A stretch of 62,387 nt of DNA. Origin: JAAYEA01 sp012689325. Lineage in GTDB: Bacteria > Chloroflexota > Anaerolineae > JAAYEA01. Below the pieces are notes generated by a model. That model was not told the origin of the DNA. It saw only the letters and a program-made list of their open reading frames with translations, and did no database searches. Positions within the stretch are counted from its first letter, which is position 1. Each line of letters begins with the position of its first letter. Location: contig DAITVZ010000020.1 of NCBI GenBank assembly GCA_036841525.1, forward strand, positions 1-62,387, written 5' to 3'. The translations under genes were made by a program, and so were the position numbers. Below, piece by piece: positions 1 through 7,650 of this stretch.

Positions 1-58
1 TGCACAACGCAACTGTGGCCCACGCTAACCTATGCCAATTAGTTGGAGCAGATGATAC

Positions 59-97
59 AAGGTTCGCCCCTACCCGATGCTTGTAGGGGCGAACCTT
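59..97. repeat. Palindromic intergenic element (GTAGGGGCGAACC type)
   Basis: Two perfect 15-bp arms, AAGGTTCGCCCCTAC and its complement, are separated by 9 bases, and a further GTTCGCCCGGG follows the right arm. There is no gene on either side within the window start, so it may be the tail of an upstream transcript's terminator, but it lacks a T-run. It resembles the short GGGGCGA-containing palindromes seen elsewhere in this window. Confidence 0.7.
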
Positions 98-129
98 GTG
101 TTCGCCCGGGTCTTGTTCGCCAAGAATGC

Positions 130-158
130 TTGACATGATTCTTATTTCGGTCTATAAT
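130..158 (+). promoter_or_regulatory. Perfect-consensus sigma70 promoter of the tRNA-Val gene
   Basis: TTGACA at 130-135 and TATAAT at 153-158 are both exact consensus hexamers with a 17-base spacer. The predicted start near 165 lies about five bases before the mature tRNA 5' end, so the primary transcript would have almost no leader. Confidence 0.9.
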
Positions 159-169
159 ACGTCGCACAT

Positions 170-242
170 GGGCGAATAGCTCAGTTGGGAGAGCGCTTCC
201 CTTACAAGGAAGAAGTCACGGGTTCGAGACCTGTTTCGCCCA
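170..242 (+). tRNA. tRNA-Val (anticodon TAC)
   Basis: The acceptor arms GGGCGAA and TTCGCCC pair perfectly, followed by discriminator A. The anticodon stem CTTCC/GGAAG holds the loop CTTACAA with anticodon TAC at 203-205, which reads valine GUA codons. The D arm (GCTCAGTTGGGAGAGC) and T loop (GGTTCGAGACC) are canonical. CCA is not encoded. Length is 73 bases with a short variable loop. Confidence 0.96.
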
Positions 243-324
243 TCTCACGACGAGTCAGGCAAGGCTTCGGTCATCGGGCATGGCTGGGGCCTTCATTGTG
301 ATCAGACCTAGTGCACAGGAGGCC

Positions 325-2007
325 ATGTTGGCACAGCTCTGGCGGCGTATGCGCACGCAAACCGAGGCGTTCTGGCGCGAGTTCGCGGTGTCAGACGAGG
401 ATATCGAGGGGCTGTACAGCTCCTTCTTGGAAAAGGAAGAACCGCGGACCCTGGACGAGCTGGCCCTGCAGTTGGTGCGGCGCTATTGCGAGGCGGACAA
501 GGCGCGCCTCCTCGCCGAGTTGGAGCGCGGCCCCGTCTATCGTCCCTCGGACAAGCACGAGGTGGGCCAGGAGATCCTCTTCCCGACGCGGGACTATGTG
601 CTGGGCAAGGTCGAGTCCGCGCGCCCTGGGCGCAACCCCAAGTATGGCCCCTTCGAGGTGATCGGCGTCCGTTTCCCCGGCAAGGCCGAGGCGATCGAGT
701 TCGCCAGCAGCTTTACGCAGCCGCACCCGCTCAACCTGAGCGTCGCCGACGATGGGTCGGGCGGCCAGGGCGAGCAGACGCCGGAGCGGCTCTTCGAGCT
801 CTACGGCGATCACATCCGCGCCAAGCTGGACCAGGCCCTGCGGGACGACCCCGAGGTGTGCGCGGTGGACGGCCGCTGGTTCCTCAAGTCCTTGCTGCCC
901 GAGGTGCATATCGGCCACCTGAACCTGGCCGAGGCGATGATCACCATGTCCCAGCGGCCGCTGACGGTGGACGAGCTGATGGTGGAGCTGGACCTGGCGC
1001 CGGACGCCAAGCCCTCCGCGCGGCGCTTTGCGCTCGAGCTGGCGCTGGATCAGGACGAGCGGTTCGATGCCATCCCCTCCGATGATGCGCAGCGCTGGTT
1101 CTTGTTCGCGCTGGAGCCGACGGCGGTGGTGGACGTCCCCTGGCGGCTGCTGCCGGAGCGGGGCATGGGCCGCGCGCCTCGTCACTTGTTGAGCGAGTTG
1201 GTGGGCTTTGCCCGCGAGATCAACGACGAGCTGGACGATCTGCCCGGCCAGGCGCCGGCGGGGGACAGCGTCTCGTTCGTGCTGAGCTACGCCCACTGGC
1301 GCGAGGGGACCCTGCCGCTCTGCAAGGCGGTGCGCGCCTTTCTGCCCGATAACGCGGGCGACCGCTTCCCCATCAACATGACCTTGGGCCCGGATGGCAA
1401 GCGGGTCGCTGGGTGGGCGCTGCTGAAGGAGCGCTATGCCTGGGGCCTGGGCGACTGGTACCGGGCGCAAGAGATCCCCGTGGGCGCCACGGTGAACATC
1501 GCGCGGGGCGCCGATCCTCGGACGCTGGCCGTGAGCTATGAGCGGAGGCCGCGGCGGGGCGAGTGGGTGAAGGAAGCCAACGTGGTGGACGGCGCGCTGG
1601 TGTTCGAGATGCAGCGCCGCGCCTACACCTGCGAGTATGACCGGAACCTGGTGCTGACCGTGGTGGATCAGGAGGCGCTGGACAAGCTGGCGTTGCAGTT
1701 GCGCGAGCGGGAAGCGACGCTCTTTGACACCCTCCTCAAGATCGTGCCCGAGCTGACCAAGTTCAGCAGCAAAGCCACCTTCCACGCCACCACGCTCTAC
1801 GCCGCGGTGAACGTGCTGCGGCGCGTGGGCGCGGCGCCGGTGTTTGCCGAGCTGACCACCCGCGCTTGTTTCGACCCGGTGGGCGCGGGCAACTGGACCT
1901 TCAACGCCGACCTCAAAGATGTGGTTTATGGCACCGAGGAAGAGATGCGGGAGCGACCCTTCTCGCAACAGGCCGAGTTGGTCCGCGACACCCCGGTCGC
2001 GATCTAG
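325..2007 (+). CDS. Conserved hypothetical protein with an internal winged-helix-like segment
   Basis: I do not recognise a named function for this 560-residue soluble protein. There is no signal peptide or membrane segment. A stretch in the first half (about residues 205-265, containing ITMSQRPLTVDELMVELDL) looks like a HARE-HTH or RNA-polymerase-delta type winged helix, the kind that binds DNA or proteins; the remainder is unassigned. The ATG used here follows CAGGAGG, although only two bases away. An earlier in-frame ATG at 280 would add 15 residues, but that stretch uses AGA, CCT, AGT and GTG-type codons unlike the GC3-rich body. A later ATG at 349 is also possible. The next gene carries a similar helix-turn-helix-like motif, suggesting that the pair work together. 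Confidence 0.75.
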   Translation: MLAQLWRRMRTQTEAFWREFAVSDEDIEGLYSSFLEKEEPRTLDELALQLVRRYCEADKARLLAELERGPVYRPSDKHEVGQEILFPTRDYVLGKVESARPGRNPKYGPFEVIGVRFPGKAEAIEFASSFTQPHPLNLSVADDGSGGQGEQTPERLFELYGDHIRAKLDQALRDDPEVCAVDGRWFLKSLLPEVHIGHLNLAEAMITMSQRPLTVDELMVELDLAPDAKPSARRFALELALDQDERFDAIPSDDAQRWFLFALEPTAVVDVPWRLLPERGMGRAPRHLLSELVGFAREINDELDDLPGQAPAGDSVSFVLSYAHWREGTLPLCKAVRAFLPDNAGDRFPINMTLGPDGKRVAGWALLKERYAWGLGDWYRAQEIPVGATVNIARGADPRTLAVSYERRPRRGEWVKEANVVDGALVFEMQRRAYTCEYDRNLVLTVVDQEALDKLALQLREREATLFDTLLKIVPELTKFSSKATFHATTLYAAVNVLRRVGAAPVFAELTTRACFDPVGAGNWTFNADLKDVVYGTEEEMRERPFSQQAELVRDTPVAI

Positions 2008-2156
2008 GTCCATTGCGCCGAGTCCCGACGCCGCGGCCAGGCCGGACGCTGGGGCCGCCGAGATGCTCACGGCGCGGAGCTCTGCGGGGACCCGTAGTGC
2101 CCTGACGAAGGCACGGCGCCTTCAGCACCGAAAAACAGCCAATGAGGGGAGCGCCC

Positions 2157-2582
2157 ATGGCGATTCGTTTGAGACCAGACATCAACACCAAGTTCCACAT
2201 CGACATGAACTGGTGGGAAAAGAACCATAAGGACATCCGCATCTATATGCGGAACGCGCTTTGCGGCGAGTGCAGGAAGGACTTTGCCGACGCCGATCTG
2301 ACCGAGGCCGTGGATTGGGTGGACGAGGAGACGGCGGAGGTGGCGCAGGTGGATCCGCTGTGGCACAGCATCCGCACGTGTTGCAGCCTCAAGCCGGGGT
2401 ATATCACGCCGGATACGCCGATCATCGACGCGATTTTCATGACCTTTCTGGCCAACGGCAACAAGCCTCTCTCCATCGTCGAGCTGCACGCCAAGCTGGA
2501 CAAGCGCCCGCCGGAGACGATCCTGCGGATGCTGACCGGCGGGACGGTCTATCTGGGGCTGCGGCCCGCGCCAACCGAATAG
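2157..2582 (+). CDS. Small hypothetical protein with CxxC and C-terminal winged-helix-like motif
   Basis: The 141-residue product is not recognised. The start is set by a GAGGGGA ribosome binding site six bases upstream; an ATG at 2142 lies before that site and is less likely. A CGEC pair near residue 37 and adjacent CC near residue 75 could bind metal or form disulfides. The C-terminal third (MTFLANGNKPLSIVELHAKL) has the same pattern as a segment of the preceding gene, with a hydrophobic helix, a KPLS/RPLT turn and a second helix. It is followed by a strong terminator, so the two hypothetical genes probably form one unit. The role is unknown. Confidence 0.75.
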   Translation: MAIRLRPDINTKFHIDMNWWEKNHKDIRIYMRNALCGECRKDFADADLTEAVDWVDEETAEVAQVDPLWHSIRTCCSLKPGYITPDTPIIDAIFMTFLANGNKPLSIVELHAKLDKRPPETILRMLTGGTVYLGLRPAPTE

Positions 2583-2597
2583 CAGCGGCAAGAGCGA

Positions 2598-2626
2598 AGA
2601 GCCTGGCGGATGAGCCGGGCTCTTTT
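2598..2626 (+). terminator. Rho-independent terminator
   Basis: AGAGCCTGGC pairs with GCCGGGCTCT (one T-G wobble) around a six-base loop, followed by TTTT. The stem sequence is nearly the same as that of the terminator at 5015-5055. Confidence 0.85.
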
Positions 2627-2732
2627 TCGTTGGTCAGGCGGAGAGCCCACCCGCAACCTGCCCGCAACTAGCCTGCCGATGGCTCGCCCGAACTCCAACC
2701 CAACCAGCCCCCACTCCAACCAAGCCCATCTA

Positions 2733-2759
2733 TTGCACCCTATTCCCCCGCGCTACAAT
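2733..2759 (+). promoter_or_regulatory. Possible promoter for the multicopper oxidase gene
   Basis: TTGCAC at 2733-2738 and TACAAT at 2754-2759 are separated by 15 bases, which is short. The -10 is a good match and the position suits the downstream gene, about 100 bases before its start. Confidence 0.4.
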
Positions 2760-2856
2760 GGGTAACGATTGGCAGCCATGAGCGAGCCGCAACGGGTCAC
2801 TGGTTTGACGCCCCGCAGCGGCCGGCGAGGGACACGGACGGGACAGGAGGGCGCAG

Positions 2857-5004
2857 ATGAACCGGAGGCAGTTTCTGCTGTGGACGGCGGCGACGGGCGC
2901 CGCCTTTTGGGTGCGTTGGAAGCTCGACCTGCACGGGACGCCGCAGGTCTGGGCGGCGCCGCTGCCGGGCGGCACGTTGGACCCCACGACCATCGCCAAG
3001 TACGCGGCGCCGATGGTGATCCCGCCGGCCATGCCGCGCGCCAGCGCCCTGACGGCGGGGGGCGAGAGCGTGGACTATTACGAGATCGCCGTGAGGCAGT
3101 TCCAGCAGCAGATCCTGCCGCCGGGGCTGCCGCCGACGACGGTCTGGAGCTATGGCGCCGTCCAGGCGCCGGGGACCGTGGGCGAGGGCGGCTCGTTCAA
3201 CTATCCGGCGTTCACCATCGAGGCCGTACAGGGGAGGCCGCTGCGGGTCAAGTGGATCAACGACCTGGTGGACGGCGAGGGGCGCTACCTGCCCCACCTG
3301 CTGCCGGTGGACCAGACGCTGCATTGGGCCAACCCGCCCGGCGGGATGCACCATCGCGACCACCACGGCATGGACCCGATGTCCTACACGGGCCCCGTCC
3401 CCATCGTCACCCATGTGCACGGCGCGCACACCCACGAGGAGAGCGATGGCTACGCGGAGGCCTGGTACCTGCCCGACGCGAGCAACATCCCTCAGGGCTA
3501 TGCCGAGGTGGGGACCTGGTACGAGCCGTTCAAGGCGCGGTTCGCCACGCGCACCGGCGAGGCATGGGAGCGCGGGTCGGCGACCTACCAGTATCCCAAC
3601 GACCAACGGGCCACCACCCTCTGGTACCACGATCACTCGCTGGGCATGACGCGCTGCAACGTCTATGCCGGGCCGGCGGGGTTCTACCTGATCCGCGGCG
3701 GGGCCGACGACCAGGTGCTGGATGCCCAGACGGGCGAGCCGGCCGAGCTGCCGGGGCCGGCGCCGGCGCTGGGCGATCAGCCCGGGACCAAGTATTACGA
3801 GATCCCCATCGCCATCCAGGATCGCGCCTTCAATAGCGATGGCTCGCTCTATTACCCCGATAACCGCGCCTTTTTCGAGGGGCTGGACCCCAGCCAACTG
3901 CAGATCCCGTTCATCCCCGAGAGGGCTTGCGACGGCGAGCGCAGCGACGTGTCGCCGATCTGGAACCCCGAGTTCTTTGGCAACGTGATGGTGGTCAACG
4001 GCGTGGCCTGGCCGCACCTGGACGTCGAGCAGCGGCGCTATCGCCTGCGGCTCCTCAACGGCTGCAACTCGCGCTTCCTGATCCTCAAGCTCGATCACCC
4101 CGACGTGGCGCTCTGGCAGATCGGGGCGGAGGGCGGCTTTCTGGCGGCGCCGGTGGAGATGAACAGCGCCAACGGCGGCAGGCTGCTGCTGGCCCCAGCG
4201 GAGCGCGCCGACGTGATCGTGGATTTCGGCGCGGCGCCGGTGGGCGCGACCATCACGCTGCTCAACCTGGGCCCGGACGAGCCCTTCGGCGGCGGCGAGC
4301 CGGGGGTCGATTTCGATCCGTCCGACCCGGCGACGACGGGGCAGGTGATGCAGTTCCGCGTCGTCGAGGCGGCTGGCCCCGACACCTCCACCCCGCCGGA
4401 GCGGCTGGTCTTGCCCGCCATCGACGCGCTGGCGGCGGGCCGCACCCGCCAGGTGACGCTGAACGAGGAAGAGTCGCGCACGGTGCGCGTGGTGACCCAC
4501 GGCGACGACGTGGTGATGGATTGCGACGACCCGGAGGCCGTGCCGTTTGGCCCCACCTCGGCGCTGTTGGGCACCCTGGATAGCGAGGGGATGTCCACCC
4601 CGCTCAAGTGGATGGAGGAGATCAGCGAGACGCCCGCGGAAGGCGACACGGAGACGTGGGAGATCTACAACTTTACCATGGACGCGCACCCGATCCACAT
4701 CCACCTGGTGCAGTTCCAGGTGGCCGGCCGGGCCAGCCTGGTCACGGACATGGAGGGCATGGCTATGCAGCCCGCCGAGTTGATCCCTGGCACGGAGCGG
4801 CCCCCGGAAGCCTGGGAGCTGGGCTACAAGGACACGGTGATCGCCTATCCTGGCGAGGTGACGCGGGTGATCGCCCGGTTCGACCTGGCGGGGCTCTATG
4901 TGTGGCACTGCCACATCGTCGAGCACGAGGACAACGAGATGATGCGGCCCTATCGCGTGTTGAACAAGCCGATCCACCTGCCGCGGGTGATGAGCGGCGG
5001 GTAG
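2857..5004 (+). CDS. Tat-exported multicopper oxidase (CotA/phenoxazinone synthase-like)
   Basis: This 715-residue enzyme oxidises phenolics, bilirubin-like compounds or metal ions with reduction of O2 to water, outside the cytoplasmic membrane. The N-terminus NRRQFLLW followed by a hydrophobic run is a twin-arginine signal. All four copper motifs are visible: HVHGAHTH at 186-193, WYHDHSLG at 256-263, HPIHIH at 611-616 and HCHIVEHEDNEM at 684-695, the last supplying the type 1 Cys685 and axial Met695. The HEDNEMM ending is typical of the CotA/bilirubin oxidase branch. It is longer than CotA (about 510 residues) and closer to phenoxazinone synthase. An AGGAGGG site precedes the ATG. It stands alone between two terminators, so it is probably monocistronic. 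Confidence 0.93.
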   Translation: MNRRQFLLWTAATGAAFWVRWKLDLHGTPQVWAAPLPGGTLDPTTIAKYAAPMVIPPAMPRASALTAGGESVDYYEIAVRQFQQQILPPGLPPTTVWSYGAVQAPGTVGEGGSFNYPAFTIEAVQGRPLRVKWINDLVDGEGRYLPHLLPVDQTLHWANPPGGMHHRDHHGMDPMSYTGPVPIVTHVHGAHTHEESDGYAEAWYLPDASNIPQGYAEVGTWYEPFKARFATRTGEAWERGSATYQYPNDQRATTLWYHDHSLGMTRCNVYAGPAGFYLIRGGADDQVLDAQTGEPAELPGPAPALGDQPGTKYYEIPIAIQDRAFNSDGSLYYPDNRAFFEGLDPSQLQIPFIPERACDGERSDVSPIWNPEFFGNVMVVNGVAWPHLDVEQRRYRLRLLNGCNSRFLILKLDHPDVALWQIGAEGGFLAAPVEMNSANGGRLLLAPAERADVIVDFGAAPVGATITLLNLGPDEPFGGGEPGVDFDPSDPATTGQVMQFRVVEAAGPDTSTPPERLVLPAIDALAAGRTRQVTLNEEESRTVRVVTHGDDVVMDCDDPEAVPFGPTSALLGTLDSEGMSTPLKWMEEISETPAEGDTETWEIYNFTMDAHPIHIHLVQFQVAGRASLVTDMEGMAMQPAELIPGTERPPEAWELGYKDTVIAYPGEVTRVIARFDLAGLYVWHCHIVEHEDNEMMRPYRVLNKPIHLPRVMSGG

Positions 5005-5014
5005 GGTGGGTTCG

Positions 5015-5055
5015 CACAAGAAGAGCCTGGCTCATGAGCCAGGCTCTTTCTTGTG
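5015..5055. terminator. Bidirectional terminator between convergent genes
   Basis: A near-perfect 40-base palindrome with arms CACAAGAAGAGCCTGGCTCA and TGAGCCAGGCTCTTTCTTGTG differs at one base. T-rich flanks on both strands make it usable by the oxidase gene (+) and the VanZ-ending operon (-). Confidence 0.88.
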
Positions 5056-5130
5056 CCGCTATCGGTCACCGGCCAAAGAGCGAGAGTTGGCGCGGCCTAT
5101 CGGGGTTCTCGGGATCGAAACGACGAGGGA

Positions 5131-5511
5131 TCAACCCTTGTGTGGTGAGGCCATTTTCCTGGCGCTCCTCCACCGGTCGGCCGCCCAGGCCAGCGCGATC
5201 CCTGCAAAATCCGCCGCAAGGTCGAAGGGGCTGGCGGTGCGCCGCGGCGACCAGCCCTGGGCCAGTTCCTCCAGCAGGGCGACGAGGGCCACCAAAAGCG
5301 GCCCCAAGGGCAGCGCCACCCCGAGCACCCGCACCGTCCGGCGGTTCAGCGCCCGGTGCAGCAGGTAGGCGGCGATCCCCAGCAGGACGACATGCCCGAT
5401 GGTGTCGTAGGCGGGGATGTAGGCGATCTCGGCGGGAATGTGGCCGAGATACGCCAGGGCGATGATGCTGACCAAGAGGGCGAGATAGACGAGAAACGCG
5501 ATCGTCCACAC
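5131..5511 (-). CDS. VanZ-like family membrane protein
   Basis: The 126-residue product has four predicted hydrophobic helices with the VanZ pattern: a D-T-I-G-H motif after the first pair (near residue 36), then E-E-L-A-Q-G with a following R and D in the last pair. The family is named from a teicoplanin-resistance accessory protein but most members are of unknown function. Start is GTG with AAGGG eight bases upstream. It follows the acetyltransferase gene by 15 bases and is the last gene of the minus-strand run, directly before the bidirectional terminator. Confidence 0.82.
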   Translation of the reverse strand: MWTIAFLVYLALLVSIIALAYLGHIPAEIAYIPAYDTIGHVVLLGIAAYLLHRALNRRTVRVLGVALPLGPLLVALVALLEELAQGWSPRRTASPFDLAADFAGIALAWAADRWRSARKMASPHKG

Positions 5512-5526
5512 GGCAGGGGCCCTTCT

Positions 5527-6285
5527 CTACACGCTTCGTTCCACAAAGAACAGCGGGTCCCGCGCATACGCTGCCAGCGCTGCCTCCCACATGGGCGCGG
5601 CGCGGACCAGATGGGCCTCCGCCTGCAACGCCTGCCCCTGGCGAATCCAGCCGCCCTCGTGGACCAGCGCGATCCGGTCGTAGCGCTGGCGATAGCCGGA
5701 AAAGTTGTGCCGCCGCACGCTCATGGTCGTCTCGCGCCCGTCGGCGTGGATGATGCGGTAGGTGAGGGTCGGGCCAAAGAGGTAGGGCGGCTGGGCGACC
5801 TCTTCCACGGCGTGCATGGAGGTGTTGGGACGCAGCCCGCAGCCGAGGAAGAGGATGCTCCCATCCACGGCGGGGAGCTTGCGCCAGGGAGAATGGGGGC
5901 CGCAGGGCGTGTCGTCCAGGTGGTGCTCGCCCAGGAGAGCCGCAGCCTGGGGGCCGACGCCGCCCATGGAGTGGGTGGGGTTGACGCTGCGCAGCGTGCC
6001 GGGGCGGGTGCGGAAATGCTCCGGGATGACGCCGATGCAACTGGGCGTGCGGGCCACGTCAAAGACCGGGTTGGCGGCGTGGACGGTGGCATAGCTCAGG
6101 GCGGGGAGGAGCAGCGTCCCCTCGGGCCCCAGCGCCTCGAGCAGGCCGAGGATGACGGTCTCGGGGCCGCCGGGGACATAGCCCAGGGCGCTAAGGGAGG
6201 AATGGACGAGGAGCGCGCTCCCCGGTCGCACGCCCAGGGCCAGCATGTCCTCGGCGAGGCGGTGTTGGTGGGTGTATTCGGTCAT
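5527..6285 (-). CDS. AAC(3)-family (Antibiotic_NAT) acetyltransferase
   Basis: The 252-residue protein matches the aminoglycoside N3-acetyltransferase fold. It has VHSSLSALGYVPGG near the N-terminus (CoA-binding region), then LGPEGTLLLPA, NPTHSMGGVGP, GPHSPW and a late TSMHAVEE motif. Family members transfer acetyl from acetyl-CoA to an amino group; many chromosomal homologues do not act on antibiotics. I chose the ATG preceded by GGAG at six bases; two earlier in-frame ATGs (6300 and 6339) lack a comparable site. The gene lies 67 bases after the GNAT gene and 15 bases before the VanZ-like gene. The natural substrate is unknown. Confidence 0.88.
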   Translation of the reverse strand: MTEYTHQHRLAEDMLALGVRPGSALLVHSSLSALGYVPGGPETVILGLLEALGPEGTLLLPALSYATVHAANPVFDVARTPSCIGVIPEHFRTRPGTLRSVNPTHSMGGVGPQAAALLGEHHLDDTPCGPHSPWRKLPAVDGSILFLGCGLRPNTSMHAVEEVAQPPYLFGPTLTYRIIHADGRETTMSVRRHNFSGYRQRYDRIALVHEGGWIRQGQALQAEAHLVRAAPMWEAALAAYARDPLFFVERSV

Positions 6286-6352
6286 GGCAGGCTCCAGCAT
6301 GGGATGGGTAGATTCTAGGCGGATTCGCGACGGGCGCAAGCGCGCGGGGCGC

Positions 6353-6940
6353 CTACAGGGCCAGGTACCAGACCAGCATCACCTCGTGGGCGACCGGGGG
6401 GTGCAGCCAGTAGGCGTAGCGGTTGATCTCGCCGAGGTGGCAGCCCTGGGCGCGATAGAAGCGGCAGGCCGCCACGTTGATGTTCTGGGTCTCGATCTTG
6501 AGCTGGGCGCAGCCGCGGGCGCGGGCCCATTCGCCAGCGCGGCGAAAGAGCATCCGGCCCACCCCCTCCCGCCGGCAATCGGGGCTCACGCGGATGTCCC
6601 ACAGCACCGCCAAGTCGCGGCGTCCCGCCAGCATGTGGACGCCGGGCGTATCAAAGGCCACGGCGGCGGCGCCCACGGGCTGCCCGTCGCGTTCGGCGAG
6701 AAAGAAGGCCCAGTTGCGCACGTCGAATTGGCGCGGCCAGGCGCTGGGGAGCTCGCCCGTGGCGGGATCGTCGTAATCCTTGCGGTAGGGCGGCTCCACG
6801 GGCCGCAGGCGCAGCGACAGGCCGCCCAGGCCGCCGTCGCGCCCCTCCACCTCCAGCATCTCCCGCACGTCGAAGGCGATGGAGACCTGGCCGTAGCGGT
6901 CCAGTTCCTCGGGGCCGATCTCGCGCACGGCGATGGTCAC
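6353..6940 (-). CDS. GNAT acetyltransferase, streptothricin-acetyltransferase-like
   Basis: The 195-residue protein is a GCN5-type N-acetyltransferase. The acetyl-CoA loop is RREGVGRML, preceded by the WDIRVSPD strand. It is followed by LKIETQNINVAACRFY, closely resembling the conserved LETQ-N-ACrFY segment of streptothricin acetyltransferases. GTG start with GGAGAGGAG upstream; it overlaps the stop of the preceding gene by four bases (GTGA), indicating translational coupling. An upstream reading-frame extension exists but lies inside the previous gene. Substrate cannot be read from sequence; a housekeeping amine or antibiotic is equally possible. Confidence 0.88.
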   Translation of the reverse strand: MTIAVREIGPEELDRYGQVSIAFDVREMLEVEGRDGGLGGLSLRLRPVEPPYRKDYDDPATGELPSAWPRQFDVRNWAFFLAERDGQPVGAAAVAFDTPGVHMLAGRRDLAVLWDIRVSPDCRREGVGRMLFRRAGEWARARGCAQLKIETQNINVAACRFYRAQGCHLGEINRYAYWLHPPVAHEVMLVWYLAL

Positions 6941-7650
6941 GGCTCCTCTCCTTCGGCGGCCTGGACCAGCCGATAGAGCGGCGCGCGGCCCGCCATGCCC
7001 GCGCGCGTGGCGAGGCCGAGCTTGCGCAGGCAATAGGCGGCGCGCTGCGCCTGGGGCAGCCGGACGCCCATCTGGCGGGCCAGGGAGCGAGCGGTGAAGG
7101 GCTGCTCCAGGTCGGTCGGGAGGAGCGCCAGCAGGTCGGCGCGGCCGCGGAAGCGGACCAGCCTATCCACGCCCAGCAAGCGGCGCTCCACCAGGCTGAC
7201 GCCGCGGCGCCGCCAGCTCCCCCGCCCGTCGGCGCAGCGCACGTCCTCCTCCTGCGTCATCGCCACGACGATGGTCAGGTTGGGGTGGTCGAGCAGGGTT
7301 GGCAGGCGCACCAGCTCGTCAAAGAGGTCGGCGGGCTGGCCGCGCTTGGGCGAGCGGCGGCGCCCCAGCTCGTGGCCATCGGCGGGGTCGAGCTGGACGA
7401 TCCACTTGACGGCGGCGACGGGATAGACCAGCTCGACGGGGTGGTCGGCGAGCAGCGCCTGGAGCTTGGCGCGGATGAGGCCGAAATGCCGCGTCTGCAC
7501 CTCGATCAGGAGGTCGCCGCGGACGATATCCACGACATAGCCGCCCACGGGGGACTCGAGCAGGTCGCCGGGCTGGGCCAGGTAGGCCTTGAGCCCGGCG
7601 TGGAGGGCGCTTTCGTTCTCGAGGCCGATGTTACTGCCCATATCCCGCAT
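6937..7650 (-). CDS. Hypothetical protein, possible PD-(D/E)XK-like nuclease fold plus winged helix
   Basis: This 237-residue protein is not a family I can name. The N-terminal part has the pattern E-N-E followed by VVDIVRGDLLIEVQT near residues 40-53, that is D...ExQ, which resembles the core of PD-(D/E)XK nucleases. The C-terminal 70 residues (FTARSLARQMGVRLPQAQRA, then LRKLGLATRAG) look like a winged helix. It begins inside the last 20 bases of the sulfatase gene and ends overlapping the GNAT start, so it is embedded in a coupled operon. An alternative start three codons later is possible. The nuclease reading is an inference from short motifs. Confidence 0.72.
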   Translation of the reverse strand: MRDMGSNIGLENESALHAGLKAYLAQPGDLLESPVGGYVVDIVRGDLLIEVQTRHFGLIRAKLQALLADHPVELVYPVAAVKWIVQLDPADGHELGRRRSPKRGQPADLFDELVRLPTLLDHPNLTIVVAMTQEEDVRCADGRGSWRRRGVSLVERRLLGVDRLVRFRGRADLLALLPTDLEQPFTARSLARQMGVRLPQAQRAAYCLRKLGLATRAGMAGRAPLYRLVQAAEGEEP

